Shown in pieces: positions 17,656-27,056 of a stretch of 64,000 bases of DNA (positions within the stretch are counted from its first letter, which is position 1; each line of letters opens with the position of its first letter). The stretch is from assembly GCA_019454165.1 (NCBI GenBank), contig CP075367.1:131971-195970 (forward strand), given 5' to 3'. This stretch comes from Anaerolineales bacterium (GTDB lineage: Bacteria > Chloroflexota > Anaerolineae > Anaerolineales > UBA11579). The notes beneath the pieces were generated by a model. That model had not been told where the DNA came from and ran no database searches. It worked only from the letters and a program-made list of their open reading frames with translations. Both the position numbers and the translations under genes were made by a program.

Positions 17656-18578
17656 CAGGTCAGGGTCGCTCGGGCTTGCTCGATGTCCATGCGGATCTGC
17701 TGCAGCAGCGCATCCACGCCGTCAAACTTCTGTTCGCCGCGCAGGCGGGAGACGAATTCCAGCTTGAGCGGCTGATCGTAGAATTCCGCACCCTCATATT
17801 CTAATAGGTGTGCCTCGACCACCGGCGCCGGGGTGCCGTCCTCAAAGGTCGGGCGCAGGCCGATGTTGGTGACGCTGGGCAGGCGTTGTCCGCCCAGCCA
17901 AGCCCAGGTGACGTACACGCCGGTGGCCGGCACCAGGCGGCGCTCCGGCACCCTGAGGTTGGCGGTGGGGATGCCGATGGTGCGGCCGCGCTGCGCCCCG
18001 CTGACCACCGTGCCGGTCAGCGTGTAGCGGCGGCCGAGCAGGCGCTCGGCCTGGCTGACCTCACCGGCGGCCAAGGCCGCCCGGATCAGGGTCGAGGACA
18101 CCACCTCGCCATCCACGCGCACGGGCAGCACCTGGTGAACGGAGAAACCCAGCTCAGCGCCAAAGCTGCGCAGGGCGTCGAAATTGCCTTCACGGTCATG
18201 CCCCAGCGCAAAGTCGTGCCCGATCCAGAGCTTGTCGATATCCAGCCGGCCATGCACCAGCTCGATGAATTGGCGCGCCGGCGTGGCGCGCACCTGCTCA
18301 TCGAATGGGTGTGAGATGAGCATATCGACCCCCAGCGCAGCGAACAGCTCAGCCTTCTCTTCAGGCTCGTACAGATAAAAGCCTTTCAAGGGGCCATGCA
18401 GCACTTCGGCAGGGTGCGGCTCAAAAGTTAAAACGACTGCCGGCGCGCCCTGTGCGTGCGCTCCGGCAGTCAGTTCTTTGATGATCTGTTGGTGCCCTGC
18501 ATGCAGCCCGTCAAACGAGCCGATGGTAAGCCAGGCATGCTTGGCGCTGGCCGCTTGCAGGGAGGTGAATTGCTGCAT
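17655..18578 (-). CDS. ribF: Bifunctional riboflavin kinase / FAD synthetase
   Basis: A 307-residue enzyme that makes FMN then FAD. The N-terminal nucleotidyltransferase domain has [14 protein letters not shown] and, later, [10 protein letters not shown]. The C-terminal kinase domain has [27 protein letters not shown] and TNIGLRPTF. The ATG at 18578 is chosen over an upstream in-frame start because the family begins just before the Rossmann strand. It lies 7 bases after truB, its usual partner in nusA-infB operons. Confidence 0.95.
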   Translation of the reverse strand: MQQFTSLQAASAKHAWLTIGSFDGLHAGHQQIIKELTAGAHAQGAPAVVLTFEPHPAEVLHGPLKGFYLYEPEEKAELFAALGVDMLISHPFDEQVRATPARQFIELVHGRLDIDKLWIGHDFALGHDREGNFDALRSFGAELGFSVHQVLPVRVDGEVVSSTLIRAALAAGEVSQAERLLGRRYTLTGTVVSGAQRGRTIGIPTANLRVPERRLVPATGVYVTWAWLGGQRLPSVTNIGLRPTFEDGTPAPVVEAHLLEYEGAEFYDQPLKLEFVSRLRGEQKFDGVDALLQQIRMDIEQARATLT

Positions 18579-18585
18579 GGGATCG

Positions 18586-19485
18586 TCAGGAAGCCAGAAA
18601 GACCTTACGCGGCTGCCATTCCCCATCTTTGACTTCAACCACCGCCACCAGCTCACCCTGCTGGCTGACGGCGCGGGCCAGGCCAGTAGCGCCCTCGGCG
18701 GCCGGGATGCGGATGCCGTTGGTGACCTTATGCAGGGCGGCCTCGTCCAGCTCCACCGCCGGCCAGTCAGCCAGGGCTTCGGCGGCCGGGATCAGGAACT
18801 GAGCCCAGCTGCCCTGCTCGAAGGCTTCACGCAGGCGGCGCAGCGAGACTGCGTCCCGCAGGGTGAAGCGGCCGCTGCGCGTGCGGCGCAGGCCAACCAA
18901 ATGGCCGCCGACGCCCAACTCTTCGCCAATGTCGTGCGCCAGCGAGCGCACGTAGGTGCCGGAGGAGCAGTGCACATCCACGACGGCTTCGGGCAGCGCC
19001 CATTCCAGCAGCTCCAGGCTGTGGACGTTGATGATGCGCGGGGCCAGGTCGACTTCTTCGCCGCGGCGAGCCATGTCGTAGGCGCGCTGGCCCTGCACCT
19101 TGATGGCGGAGTAGGCCGGCGGCTTCTGCTCGATCTCACCCACAAAATGGGTGAGCAGTTCTGTGAATTGCTCTTTCTCAACATTGACAGGCACTTCCGG
19201 GCCGCTGGGGGTTCCCTCAGCGTCGTAGGTATCTGTCGAGCTGCCCAGACGAATGGTCGCCTGGTAGCGCTTGTCTTCTGCGGAAACGAATTCGCTGAGG
19301 CGCACGGCCGGGCCGATCAGCACCACCAGCACGCCTGAGGCGCGCGGGTCGAGCGTACCGGTATGGCCGGCGCGGCGAATGCCGGTGCCGCGGCGGATGA
19401 TCTGCACCACGTCATGCGAGGTGAGACCCACGGGTTTATCTACTACCAACACGCCGGAAACGAGATTGTTCACGTCCTGATTCAT
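18586..19485 (-). CDS. truB: tRNA pseudouridine(55) synthase
   Basis: A 299-residue pseudouridine synthase that modifies U55 in the T-loop of tRNAs. It opens with SGVLVVDKPVGLTSHDVV and contains the catalytic Asp in GHTGTLDPRASGVLVV, KRYQATIRLG, and VHCSSGTYVRSLAHDIG. The C-terminal PUA-like part is short. The ATG at 19485 has a GGGG upstream. The 121 bases before it hold a small palindrome, CGTCTTAGACG at 19561-19571, and may include an internal promoter, but nothing firm. Confidence 0.95.
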   Translation of the reverse strand: MNQDVNNLVSGVLVVDKPVGLTSHDVVQIIRRGTGIRRAGHTGTLDPRASGVLVVLIGPAVRLSEFVSAEDKRYQATIRLGSSTDTYDAEGTPSGPEVPVNVEKEQFTELLTHFVGEIEQKPPAYSAIKVQGQRAYDMARRGEEVDLAPRIINVHSLELLEWALPEAVVDVHCSSGTYVRSLAHDIGEELGVGGHLVGLRRTRSGRFTLRDAVSLRRLREAFEQGSWAQFLIPAAEALADWPAVELDEAALHKVTNGIRIPAAEGATGLARAVSQQGELVAVVEVKDGEWQPRKVFLAS

Positions 19486-19606
19486 GTTGCCCCTATCCCC
19501 AGTGTCTGAGTGATAGTCGTGCATGTGAAAACGATAATTTCCTTTCTATGTTCTTTCTAACGTCTTAGACGCTAATCAACTATAGGTCTTTCGTCCCAAA
19601 AAAGGG

Positions 19607-20551
19607 TCACATCGCAGCCCGGGTGGCCGCCAGCACACGCTCGTGGGCCTGGGCCAGGCTGCCGTTCACTACGGCGCCTGCCGCGGCGGTGTGCCCGCCG
19701 CCGCCGAACTGGGCGGCGATGCGCGAAACATCATGGCCGCCCTGGCTGCGCCAGCTGATCTTGACCTGCTGGTCAGCCTGCTCAACGAACAGCACGGTGA
19801 TGGCCGCCCCTTCGATCATCGAGATGTTGTTGACCAGCTCGGCGTCATCGTTGCCCGGGTAGCCCACCGCCTGGCGGTCAGCCAGGGACAGCGTACCCCA
19901 CACCAGGCCGCCCTCCTGCTGCAGGCTGGTGAGCCCGGCGCCCCAATAGCGCATGGCCTGGAACGAGCGACGCAGCAAGGCGCGCTCGTACAGGGCAGGC
20001 AGGTCTGCGCCCTTCTCGACCAGATCGGCCGAGAGGCGCAGGGCTTTGGGGGTCATGTTGGAGGTGCGGAAGCCCATGGTGTCGGTCAGGATGCCGGTGA
20101 GCAGCGCATCGATCACGCCCGGCGAAAAGTCCAGGCCCAGGGCGGGAAAATGCTCCGCCAGCAGGGCGCAGGTGGCCACGGAGGCCGGGTCCACCAGATT
20201 GAGGTCAGCATAATTATTGTTGCTGATGTGGTGGTCAATATTGATATCGACCTTGGGGAAGCTGCTCAGCGCTTCGCCACAGCGGTCCTGGGTGGCCGCG
20301 TCCACAGTGATGACCAGATCCACCGGGCCTTGGGCCGTGCGCACAACATCCGCCCAGCCGTGCAGGTGCTTGAAGTCGGCGGGTGCGCCATCGGCCAGCA
20401 CCATTTGCACCTGCTTGCCCTGCGCCTGCAGGGCAAGCCCCATGGCCAGCACGGAGGCGATGGCATCGCCATCCGGGCGCACATGCGAAGTGACCAGCAC
20501 GCGCTGTGCGGCGCGCAGGCGGGCAGCGATTTGCTGTATTTGAGTGTTCAC
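19607..20551 (-). CDS. nrnA: DHH-family oligoribonuclease / pAp phosphatase (NrnA type)
   Basis: A 314-residue DHH-DHHA1 protein. Metal-binding motifs are SHVRPDGDAIAS, DLVITVDAA, the DHH triad in NIDHHISN, and the C-terminal GGGGHTAAAG. NrnA degrades very short RNA oligomers to nucleotides and dephosphorylates pAp. The start is a GTG overlapping the rbfA stop (GTGA). The position between rbfA and truB is the standard place for this gene in nusA-infB operons. Confidence 0.94.
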   Translation of the reverse strand: MNTQIQQIAARLRAAQRVLVTSHVRPDGDAIASVLAMGLALQAQGKQVQMVLADGAPADFKHLHGWADVVRTAQGPVDLVITVDAATQDRCGEALSSFPKVDINIDHHISNNNYADLNLVDPASVATCALLAEHFPALGLDFSPGVIDALLTGILTDTMGFRTSNMTPKALRLSADLVEKGADLPALYERALLRRSFQAMRYWGAGLTSLQQEGGLVWGTLSLADRQAVGYPGNDDAELVNNISMIEGAAITVLFVEQADQQVKISWRSQGGHDVSRIAAQFGGGGHTAAAGAVVNGSLAQAHERVLAATRAAM

Positions 20552-20928
20552 GATTTTTTGGGTTTTGCCTTGTCTGAAGATTCGGTCTGGTTGAGCTCAG
20601 AGATGATCTGCTCAATGCGTTGGGCGCGCTCGGGGGTCGGGTCCCACACGAAGCGCAGACGCGGGAAGGTGCGCAGGTCCATCTCACGCGCCAGCTCGCT
20701 GCGCAGGAAGCCGCTGGCGTGCTTGAGGCCGGCCAGCACTTCACGCTCGCGCTCCACGCCTTCGAGGGCGGAGACGAACACGCTGGCTACCGATAGCTCG
20801 CGGTCCACGTTGACATCGGTGACAAAGATGCCCTGCAGGCGCGGGTCAGTGACGCGGAACAAGAGCAGCTCTGAGAGCAACTCTCGCATCCGCTTGCCGA
20901 TCCGTCCTGCGCGTGAAAGTGAAACCAT
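20548..20928 (-). CDS. rbfA: 30S ribosome-binding factor A
   Basis: A 126-residue KH-fold protein that helps mature the 5' end of 16S rRNA in the small subunit. It shows RIGKRMRELLSELLLFRVTDPRL, VTDVNVDRELSVASVFVS, and LRSELAREMDLRTFPRLRF. A short charged Lys-rich tail follows. It lies 18 bases after infB and overlaps nrnA by four bases. Confidence 0.94.
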   Translation of the reverse strand: MVSLSRAGRIGKRMRELLSELLLFRVTDPRLQGIFVTDVNVDRELSVASVFVSALEGVEREREVLAGLKHASGFLRSELAREMDLRTFPRLRFVWDPTPERAQRIEQIISELNQTESSDKAKPKKS

Positions 20929-20946
20929 ACCCGCCCTGCCTGCGTG

Positions 20947-22761
20947 CTACTGCGCGGCTACCAGCTCGCGCACGTAGCATTCGATGACATCTTTTTCCTT
21001 GAAGTCATCGAACTCTTTGAGGTTGATGCCGCACTCGAAGCCGGTCTTGACCTCTTTCACATCGTCCTTCTCATGCTTGAGCGAGGTCAGCTCACCTTCG
21101 TAGACCAGCTTGCCGTCGCGGTACACGCGCAGGAAGGCGTTGCGGCGCAGCTCGCCTTCGGTCACGCGGCAGCCGGCGATCTTGCCGAAGCGGCTGATCT
21201 TGAAGACCTGCAGCACTTCGGCCTTGCCGATGACGCGCTCTTTGAGTTCCGGCTTGAGCATGCCCTTCAACGCCTTCTCGACGTCTTCGGTCATGCGATA
21301 GATGATGTCATACAGGCGGATGGATACGCCTTCTTTCTCCGCTTCGCGCTGCGCCGGGCTATCTGCAGCTACATTGAAACCCATGACGATGGCCTTGGAG
21401 GCCGCCGCCAGCTGGATGTCGCTCTCGCTGATATTGCCGGTGCCGGTGTGCAGAACATGCACGCCGATCTCGCCCTCTTTGTCCTTGGACTTCATCGCTT
21501 CGAGCGATGAGACGATGGGCTCGAGCGAACCCTGCACATCCGCCTTGACGATCAGACGCAGCTCACGCACATGGCCGGCCTGGAAGGCTTCGAACATGCT
21601 CTCCAGGGTCAGCGGGCCGGAGGAGGAACTCTTCTCAGCCTTTTCCTTCTCAGCGCGCTCGGCCACCAGGGCGCGGGCCTCACGCTCGTTCTCGACGACG
21701 CGGAACGGCTCGCCGGCCACGGGCACATCGTTCAGGCCCAGGACGGAGGCTGGGGTCGAGGGGCCGGCGGCTTCGATCTTCTTGCCGGCGAAATCGAACA
21801 TGGCACGCAGGCGGCCATAGGCGCTGCCCACGACCACCGTGTCGCTCATCTTCAGGGTGCCGTTCTGCACCAGCAGGGTAGCGATCACGCCGCGCGAGGG
21901 GTCACGCTCGCCTTCGATGACGGTGCCGATCACTTCGCCGGCCGGGTTGGCCAGGATCTCAGTATTGTCGGCCACCAGCAGGATGGCTTCGAGCAGGTCC
22001 TCCAGGCCGATCTTCTGCTTGGCGGAGACCGGCACCACGATCGTGTCGCCGTCCCACTCATCCGGGATGAGGCCGTTGTCAGCCAGCTGCTTCTTGACCA
22101 GCTCAGGGTTGGCGTTGGGGCGGTCCACCTTAGTGAGCGCCACCACGATGGGCACACGCGCAGCGCGGGCATGCGCCAGCGCTTCCTTGGTCTGCGGCAT
22201 CACGCCGTCATCGGCGGCCACCACCAGGATGACCACGTCAGCGCCCTGGGCGCCGCGCGAACGCATGGCGGTGAAAGCCGCATGGCCCGGGGTGTCCAGG
22301 AAGGTGATCAGGCGCTCCTTGTGGGAGGCCTGGTATGCGCCAATGTGCTGGGTGATGCCGCCAGCCTCTTCATTCACGACCGAGGTCTGGCGAATGGCGT
22401 CCAGCAGGGTGGTCTTGCCGTGGTCGACGTGGCCCAGGATGGTGACGACGGGCGCGCGCGGTTTCAGATTCTTCTTGTCTTCGTTGGCGATCAGCTGGCG
22501 CCACAGGGGCACCTCGCCAACCGGCTTGCTCTCCAGCTCATCCACTTTCAGCAGCGTGGCTTCGTAGCCCATCTCAGCCGCCACGACCGCGGCGGTGTCA
22601 AAGTCAATGTGCTGGTTGATGTTGGCCATCACGCCGTTGGACATGAGGGTCTTGATGATCTGGATCGGGCTGGCTTCGATGGCTTCGGCCAACTCACGCA
22701 CGGTGAGATTGGCGGGGAGCTCGATGGATTTGGCCTCGGTGGCTTTTACGTTTTCTGCCAT
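20947..22761 (-). CDS. infB: Translation initiation factor IF-2 (short form)
   Basis: A 604-residue GTPase that recruits initiator tRNA to the 30S subunit. A single IF2_N-like module ([22 protein letters not shown]) precedes the G domain. The G domain has [12 protein letters not shown], the switch region [19 protein letters not shown], and TKVD. The C-terminal domains end with [20 protein letters not shown] residues. The long variable N-terminus of enterobacterial IF-2 is absent. The ATG at 22761 is preceded by AGAAGGAGA, a strong ribosome-binding site. A 107-base gap with a hairpin separates it from rnpM. Confidence 0.96.
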   Translation of the reverse strand: MAENVKATEAKSIELPANLTVRELAEAIEASPIQIIKTLMSNGVMANINQHIDFDTAAVVAAEMGYEATLLKVDELESKPVGEVPLWRQLIANEDKKNLKPRAPVVTILGHVDHGKTTLLDAIRQTSVVNEEAGGITQHIGAYQASHKERLITFLDTPGHAAFTAMRSRGAQGADVVILVVAADDGVMPQTKEALAHARAARVPIVVALTKVDRPNANPELVKKQLADNGLIPDEWDGDTIVVPVSAKQKIGLEDLLEAILLVADNTEILANPAGEVIGTVIEGERDPSRGVIATLLVQNGTLKMSDTVVVGSAYGRLRAMFDFAGKKIEAAGPSTPASVLGLNDVPVAGEPFRVVENEREARALVAERAEKEKAEKSSSSGPLTLESMFEAFQAGHVRELRLIVKADVQGSLEPIVSSLEAMKSKDKEGEIGVHVLHTGTGNISESDIQLAAASKAIVMGFNVAADSPAQREAEKEGVSIRLYDIIYRMTEDVEKALKGMLKPELKERVIGKAEVLQVFKISRFGKIAGCRVTEGELRRNAFLRVYRDGKLVYEGELTSLKHEKDDVKEVKTGFECGINLKEFDDFKEKDVIECYVRELVAAQ

Positions 22762-22828
22762 GACAAATTCTCCTTCTATCCATAAAGAATTGCTTCCCCC
22801 GAAGCACATTCTACCAACTTGCTCTGCA

Positions 22829-22864
22829 GGCTGTTCCCGTGCGCTGGGCACACGCAAAACAGCC
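22829..22864 (-). other. Intercistronic hairpin between rnpM and infB
   Basis: GGCTGTT pairs with AACAGCC across a GC-rich loop with a CGTG/CACG inner pairing; no T run follows. It may stabilise or process the operon mRNA, or be incidental. Confidence 0.3.
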
Positions 22865-22868
22865 AGAC

Positions 22869-23165
22869 TTACTCCTGCGGCAGCGCTTCAAAGAAGGCGG
22901 CCAGCCGCTGCGCATCTGCTTCACTGAGGCTGGTGCGCAGGGCGCTCGCCAGGCTGTGGCGGATGCCGCGCTCCCAGCAGCTGCGCTGGGCATGCAGGTA
23001 TGCGCCGCGTCCCGGCTGTTTGCCGGTGGGGTCTGCAAAGACGCCTTCTGTCGTGCGCACCAGGCGCACCAGCGCAACCTTGGCCTCAGTTTGCCGGCAG
23101 GCTACGCAGGTGCGCTGGGGCACATGCCGGGGACGCCCAGAAGATCGCTTCGTGGGCTCTGCCAT
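22869..23165 (-). CDS. rnpM: YlxR-family RNA-binding protein (RnpM)
   Basis: A 98-residue DUF448 protein. The family signature is complete: PQRTCVACRQ near residue 16, LVRLVR, and GRGAYLHAQRSCWE. In Bacillus subtilis this protein binds the RNase P RNA and modulates its activity. It lies 18 bases after nusA and before infB, its invariant place. Confidence 0.92.
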   Translation of the reverse strand: MAEPTKRSSGRPRHVPQRTCVACRQTEAKVALVRLVRTTEGVFADPTGKQPGRGAYLHAQRSCWERGIRHSLASALRTSLSEADAQRLAAFFEALPQE

Positions 23166-23183
23166 ACATGTCCTTGAACGAGT

Positions 23184-25049
23184 TTAGTCTTCCTCCCATT
23201 CGTCGCGCATGCGCGGAATGGTGGTATCCGTATCCGGATCGTAGTCCAACTCGCGGAATTTCTTTTTCTTCTTCTTTTTCTTGTCGTCCTGGGCCGGGGC
23301 AGCGCCAGGCTTGGCTTTGCCGCCCAGCTTGGCGCTGCTCTTGGCAAAGATCTCTTCCAGGGACTGGCCGGGCGCCGGGCGCTCAGCCTGCATGGCCGCC
23401 AGCAGGTCTTCATCTTCCTGCGAGAGCTGCACGGGCTCATCCGTCAGCTCGGCCACGGGAGCGGCTTCTTCCACCGGAGCAGCTTCCACGACTTCCGGCT
23501 CGGGCTCCGGCTCAGCTTCGACCACGACGGGCTCAGCCTTGGGCGCGGGGGCCGGGAAGGCGAAGCCGTCAATCGCAGCCTGGATGGCCTTGAGGGTCTC
23601 AGGGCCAATACCTTCCATCGCCAGCAAGACATCGCTGTCCAGCTTGAGCTGGGTCATGAGCTCGCCAATGGTGGAGTAGCCTTCACCACTGAGCTTGATG
23701 GCCAGGCTGGGAGCCAGACCCAGATCATCCAGCGGGATGTCAAAGGCGGTCTCGGGCAGGGTGGCTTCCACTGCGGCACGCTTCTGGCGCTCCGCATCCA
23801 GGATCGCTTCACGCTGCGACTGGGCGCCGCTCTCGATGCGGTCCACAAAGCGGCCCAGCAGGGTGAACTCCTCCGGGGTGAGCGGGCGACCTTCGGCCTT
23901 CTTGGCCAGGGCGGTCTCGACCAGCGGGAGCTGCTCAGCCCACTCGGGGTTCTGCTCCAGGAAGCTGGCATCGGCTTGCGCCTTGGCCAGCGCATCCGCG
24001 GCGGCTTCGGGCAGGCTCTTGATATCAATGCGCCAGGCGGTCAGCTTGGCGGCCAGGCGGGCGTTCTGCCCGTCACGGCCGATGGCCAGGCTGAGCTGGT
24101 CTTCGGGCACGACTACGGTGGCGGTCTTGCCGCCGCCGCTCTCTTCTTCAAGATATACGCCGGTGACACGGGCGGGGCTGAGCGCCTTGGCGATGAACTG
24201 CGAAGGGTCAGAGTTCCACTCGATCACGTCGATCTTTTCGTCGTGCAGCTCGCGCACGATGGCCTGGATGCGCACGCCGCGCATGCCCACGCAAGCGCCC
24301 ACCGGGTCGATGCCGGCTTGCAGAGCGGAGACGGCCACCTTGGAGCGGTAGCCCGGCTCGCGGGCAATGGAGCGGATCTCCACCAAGCCCTGGTAGATCT
24401 CAGGCACTTCATCCTCGAGCAGGCGGCGCAGGAAGTCTTTGTGGGCGCGGGTCAGGATGATCTCAGGCCCGCGGGTGGTGTCTTTGACTTCGAGCAGCAG
24501 GGCGCGCACACGGTCGTGCACGCGGAAGCGCTCGCCGGGGATCTGCTGGCTGCGCGGCATCTTGCCCTCCGCCTTGCGGTCGAGGCCAATGGTGATCATG
24601 TGCGGGTTGGCCGCCTGCACGACGCCGTTGACGATCTCGCCTTCCAGGGTGGAGAAGTGGTCCTTCTGCGCCAGGCGCTCCGCTTCGCGGATGCGCTGCT
24701 GGATCATCTGGCGGGCGGCCTGGGCGGCCACACGGCCGAAGTCCTCCGGCGTGCTTTCCACCATCACAATGTCGTCGAGCTGGGCTTCAGGATTTTCCTT
24801 GCGGGCATCCTCCAGCGTCACTTCCGTGCGCTGGTCCTGCACCTCTTCGACGACCTCTTTTTCGGCATAGATCTGCATCTCGCCGGTGGTCTCGTTGATG
24901 CGCGCTTCGATCTGCTGCGCGGTGGAGGCGTTGACCGTCTTGCGGTAGGCGGAGACCAGCGCAGCTTCAAGCGCGCCGACGATCACGTCACGCGGCAGCT
25001 GCTTGTCATCCAGAACTTCATTGAACGCCAGAGCGAATTCTTTCTTCAT
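23184..25049 (-). CDS. nusA: Transcription termination/antitermination factor NusA with charged C-terminal extension
   Basis: A 621-residue NusA. The N-terminal RNAP-binding domain starts [13 protein letters not shown]1 follows ([19 protein letters not shown]), then KH1 ([18 protein letters not shown]) and KH2 ([18 protein letters not shown]). A helix-hairpin-helix-like segment ([19 protein letters not shown]) lies near residue 490. The last 110 residues are an acidic Pro/Glu/Ala linker ending in eight lysines (590-597) and an acidic tail. The start has AGGAGTTTAGGG before it. It is the first gene of the nine-gene operon; rimP, usually first, is absent here. Confidence 0.95.
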   Translation of the reverse strand: MKKEFALAFNEVLDDKQLPRDVIVGALEAALVSAYRKTVNASTAQQIEARINETTGEMQIYAEKEVVEEVQDQRTEVTLEDARKENPEAQLDDIVMVESTPEDFGRVAAQAARQMIQQRIREAERLAQKDHFSTLEGEIVNGVVQAANPHMITIGLDRKAEGKMPRSQQIPGERFRVHDRVRALLLEVKDTTRGPEIILTRAHKDFLRRLLEDEVPEIYQGLVEIRSIAREPGYRSKVAVSALQAGIDPVGACVGMRGVRIQAIVRELHDEKIDVIEWNSDPSQFIAKALSPARVTGVYLEEESGGGKTATVVVPEDQLSLAIGRDGQNARLAAKLTAWRIDIKSLPEAAADALAKAQADASFLEQNPEWAEQLPLVETALAKKAEGRPLTPEEFTLLGRFVDRIESGAQSQREAILDAERQKRAAVEATLPETAFDIPLDDLGLAPSLAIKLSGEGYSTIGELMTQLKLDSDVLLAMEGIGPETLKAIQAAIDGFAFPAPAPKAEPVVVEAEPEPEPEVVEAAPVEEAAPVAELTDEPVQLSQEDEDLLAAMQAERPAPGQSLEEIFAKSSAKLGGKAKPGAAPAQDDKKKKKKKKFRELDYDPDTDTTIPRMRDEWEED

Positions 25050-25085
25050 CCCTAAACTCCTGATATTTCAACCAATACTATTTAA

Positions 25086-25110
25086 GCAAAAAAGTGGGGG
25101 TTGCCCACTT
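25086..25110 (-). terminator. Attenuator-like hairpin in the nusA leader
   Basis: On the minus strand AAGTGGG pairs with CCCACTT around CAACC and is followed by a T run. It lies between a good promoter (25146-25174) and the nusA start, so it may terminate leader transcripts. It could instead end transcription from the upstream GNAT gene, or do both. Confidence 0.65.
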
Positions 25111-25145
25111 CCGTCGCCATTACTATGCGGTTACGAAGCTTGAAT

Positions 25146-25174
25146 ATTCTAGCATTCCGCAATGCAAAAGGCAA
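25146..25174 (-). promoter_or_regulatory. Promoter of the nusA operon
   Basis: On the minus strand TTGCCT (25174-25169) and TAGAAT (25151-25146) are 17 bases apart. It would start near 25139, giving a leader of about 90 bases that includes the hairpin. Confidence 0.65.
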
Positions 25175-25198
25175 GCAGAACAATAAGCAGAGTATGAG

Positions 25199-25732
25199 TT
25201 ACAGCGCCTTGCCCAGGCGCCAACCGGGCTCGTGCAGGTGGCGTTCCTGGCCCTCGTGGTCGATAAAGCTCCAATAGCCGGTCACGCGGTGCAGCTCGCT
25301 GTACCCGTGGCGCTGGTACAGGCGCAGCGCGGCGGGGTTGTCCTCGGCCACGTTGAGCGCCACCCAGGCGAAGCCGCGGGCCCGCAGGTCAGCCTCGGCG
25401 TGCTGCAGCAGGCCGCTGCCCAGGCCACGGTTGCGGTGCTCCGGCCGAACGCGAAAGGAGTGGATGAAGGCTCGCTGGCGGCCGTCTGCGGTTTGCGGGT
25501 CGTTCTCCGAATTGAGCAGGACGAAAAGCTGGCCCACCAGCTTTTCGTCGCCATCCGTCACGCCCCACAGAGCCGCATTGCCCGCCCGGGCACGCTCGAA
25601 CGCCACGGCGTATACGCGTCGGAAGTGGGCGAACTCGCCCTCCCACTCCAACGCAGGTGCATCCGGCGGCTGCAGCGGGCGGATGCTGTAACCGGCCGGC
25701 AGCGCAAGCAGGCTGGGGCTAGCGTTGCTCAC
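25199..25732 (-). CDS. GNAT-family N-acetyltransferase
   Basis: A 177-residue acetyltransferase. The acetyl-CoA-binding motif A is clear in SFRVRPEHRNRGLGSGLLQHAEADLRA-like sequence, followed by ALNVAEDNPAALRLYQRHGY, the motif B region. The substrate is unknown. The start is a GTG at 25732, inside the end of the upstream CCA-adding-type gene (14-base overlap), so the two are coupled. Confidence 0.88.
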   Translation of the reverse strand: MSNASPSLLALPAGYSIRPLQPPDAPALEWEGEFAHFRRVYAVAFERARAGNAALWGVTDGDEKLVGQLFVLLNSENDPQTADGRQRAFIHSFRVRPEHRNRGLGSGLLQHAEADLRARGFAWVALNVAEDNPAALRLYQRHGYSELHRVTGYWSFIDHEGQERHLHEPGWRLGKAL

Positions 25733-27032
25733 GCAGCAGCGCCTCCAGCAGGGCCGCTTCCTGCTTGCGGGTCTTGACCTCGCCGTCGAGCCAGGCTGTG
25801 CGCAGCGTTTGGAGGATCTGGCCGTAAGCCTTGCCTGGCTTGAGGCCGCGGGCTTTCAAGGCATTGCCATCCGTGTAGGGCTGCAGGCTGCGCCAGCGAC
25901 GGGCATACGCCAAAAGGCGCGGGCCCAGTGGCGTAGTGCGCTGCAAGCTGTACAGCGCGTACACCGCCAACTGCGGGGCGCGCTGCAAGGTGTATGTCAG
26001 CGCGCTGTTGAGCATGTTGACCAACCAAGCCGCCTTCGCCCGCAGGCTGGCTGCCGCCTGGCTGGCGGCGGCCAGCTCGGTGGTCAGGCGCAGACGTTGG
26101 GTCACGGCCTGCACCGTGGCTGGCGCAGCATGCGCCAGCCACACCACCAGGCCGAGCTCGGCCTGGGTGGCGTCCACGCCCCACAGCGGCGCGGGCGGCC
26201 GAGCGGCTGCCAGCGCACCCGCCATGACTGGCGTGAAACGCAGCTTGGGATGCAGGGCGCGCAGCACGCGATACTTCTGCAGGCTATGTAGGATTTCGCC
26301 GCGCTGGGGTTCTTGCAATATCAAGTCAAGCTCATTGGCGATGCGCTCACCGGACACCGCATCCAGCATGCGCACATTGGCGCGCAATTGCTGCAGGGTC
26401 TTGCGTTCCAGCTTGAAGCCCAGCCGGCCGCTGAAGCGCAGAGCGCGCAAGATGCGCGTCGGGTCGTCACTAAATGACTGGTCATGTAGCACACGGATGA
26501 CGCCGGCGCGCAGGTCGGCCAGGCCACCCCACGCATCCAATATCTGGCCGGCTTGCGGGCCATCCTGGCGCAGGGCCAACGTGTTGATGCTGAAATCACG
26601 CCGGAACTGGTCATTCTGTATGGTCGAGAACTCGACGCTGGGCAGTGCGCCCGGCCGCGCATAAGTCTCACGCCGGGCCGAGATCAGGTCGATGAATTCG
26701 GGCAGGCCGCGGCCCGGTGCCAGGGTCCACACTGCCGTGCCGAAGGCCTTGTGCGGCAGCAAGCTGCCGCCCAGGCTGCGCACCAGCTGGCGCCCGAAGG
26801 CGATGGCGTCACCCTCCACCACCAGGTCAAGGTCCAGGCTGGGCAGGCCCAACAGCAGATCGCGCACATAGCCGCCCACGATGTAGAGCGGCAGCTTGCG
26901 CCCGGCCGCCTGCGCCGCCACGGCGCGCAGCAGCCGGCGGCTGGCCGGCGGCAGCGGCGCCAGGGCGCGGGCCAGCGGCAAGTGCGGAGCAGAAGACGCC
27001 AGCTGGGTCAATAGCCGAACAGGCTTGGGCAT
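25719..27032 (-). CDS. cca: CCA tRNA nucleotidyltransferase / poly(A) polymerase family protein
   Basis: A 437-residue class II nucleotidyltransferase. The head has LYIVGGYVRDLLLGLPSLDLDLVVEGDA, carrying the G-G and D-x-D metal motif, then RRDFSINTLAL and DDPTRILRALRFSGRLGF, and ERIANELDLIL. The C-terminal third is divergent and lacks an HD motif that I can see. CCA addition to tRNA is the likely role, but tRNA-specific A-adding or poly(A) activity cannot be separated by sequence alone. TACTAT lies 10 bases before the ATG at 27032. Confidence 0.85.
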   Translation of the reverse strand: MPKPVRLLTQLASSAPHLPLARALAPLPPASRRLLRAVAAQAAGRKLPLYIVGGYVRDLLLGLPSLDLDLVVEGDAIAFGRQLVRSLGGSLLPHKAFGTAVWTLAPGRGLPEFIDLISARRETYARPGALPSVEFSTIQNDQFRRDFSINTLALRQDGPQAGQILDAWGGLADLRAGVIRVLHDQSFSDDPTRILRALRFSGRLGFKLERKTLQQLRANVRMLDAVSGERIANELDLILQEPQRGEILHSLQKYRVLRALHPKLRFTPVMAGALAAARPPAPLWGVDATQAELGLVVWLAHAAPATVQAVTQRLRLTTELAAASQAAASLRAKAAWLVNMLNSALTYTLQRAPQLAVYALYSLQRTTPLGPRLLAYARRWRSLQPYTDGNALKARGLKPGKAYGQILQTLRTAWLDGEVKTRKQEAALLEALLREQR

Positions 27033-27042
27033 GAAATCAATG

Positions 27043-27048
27043 ATAGTA
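27043..27048 (-). promoter_or_regulatory. -10 candidate before cca
   Basis: TACTAT on the minus strand, 10 bases before the ATG; no good -35. It lies in the 24-base gap after the VWA/FHA gene. Confidence 0.3.
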
Positions 27049-27056
27049 GAGAGCGG

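Noticed and set aside
19643..20977. A 444-codon plus-strand frame opposite nrnA, rbfA and the end of infB
   Set aside because: It spans the ends of three conserved genes on the other strand and has no protein-like features.
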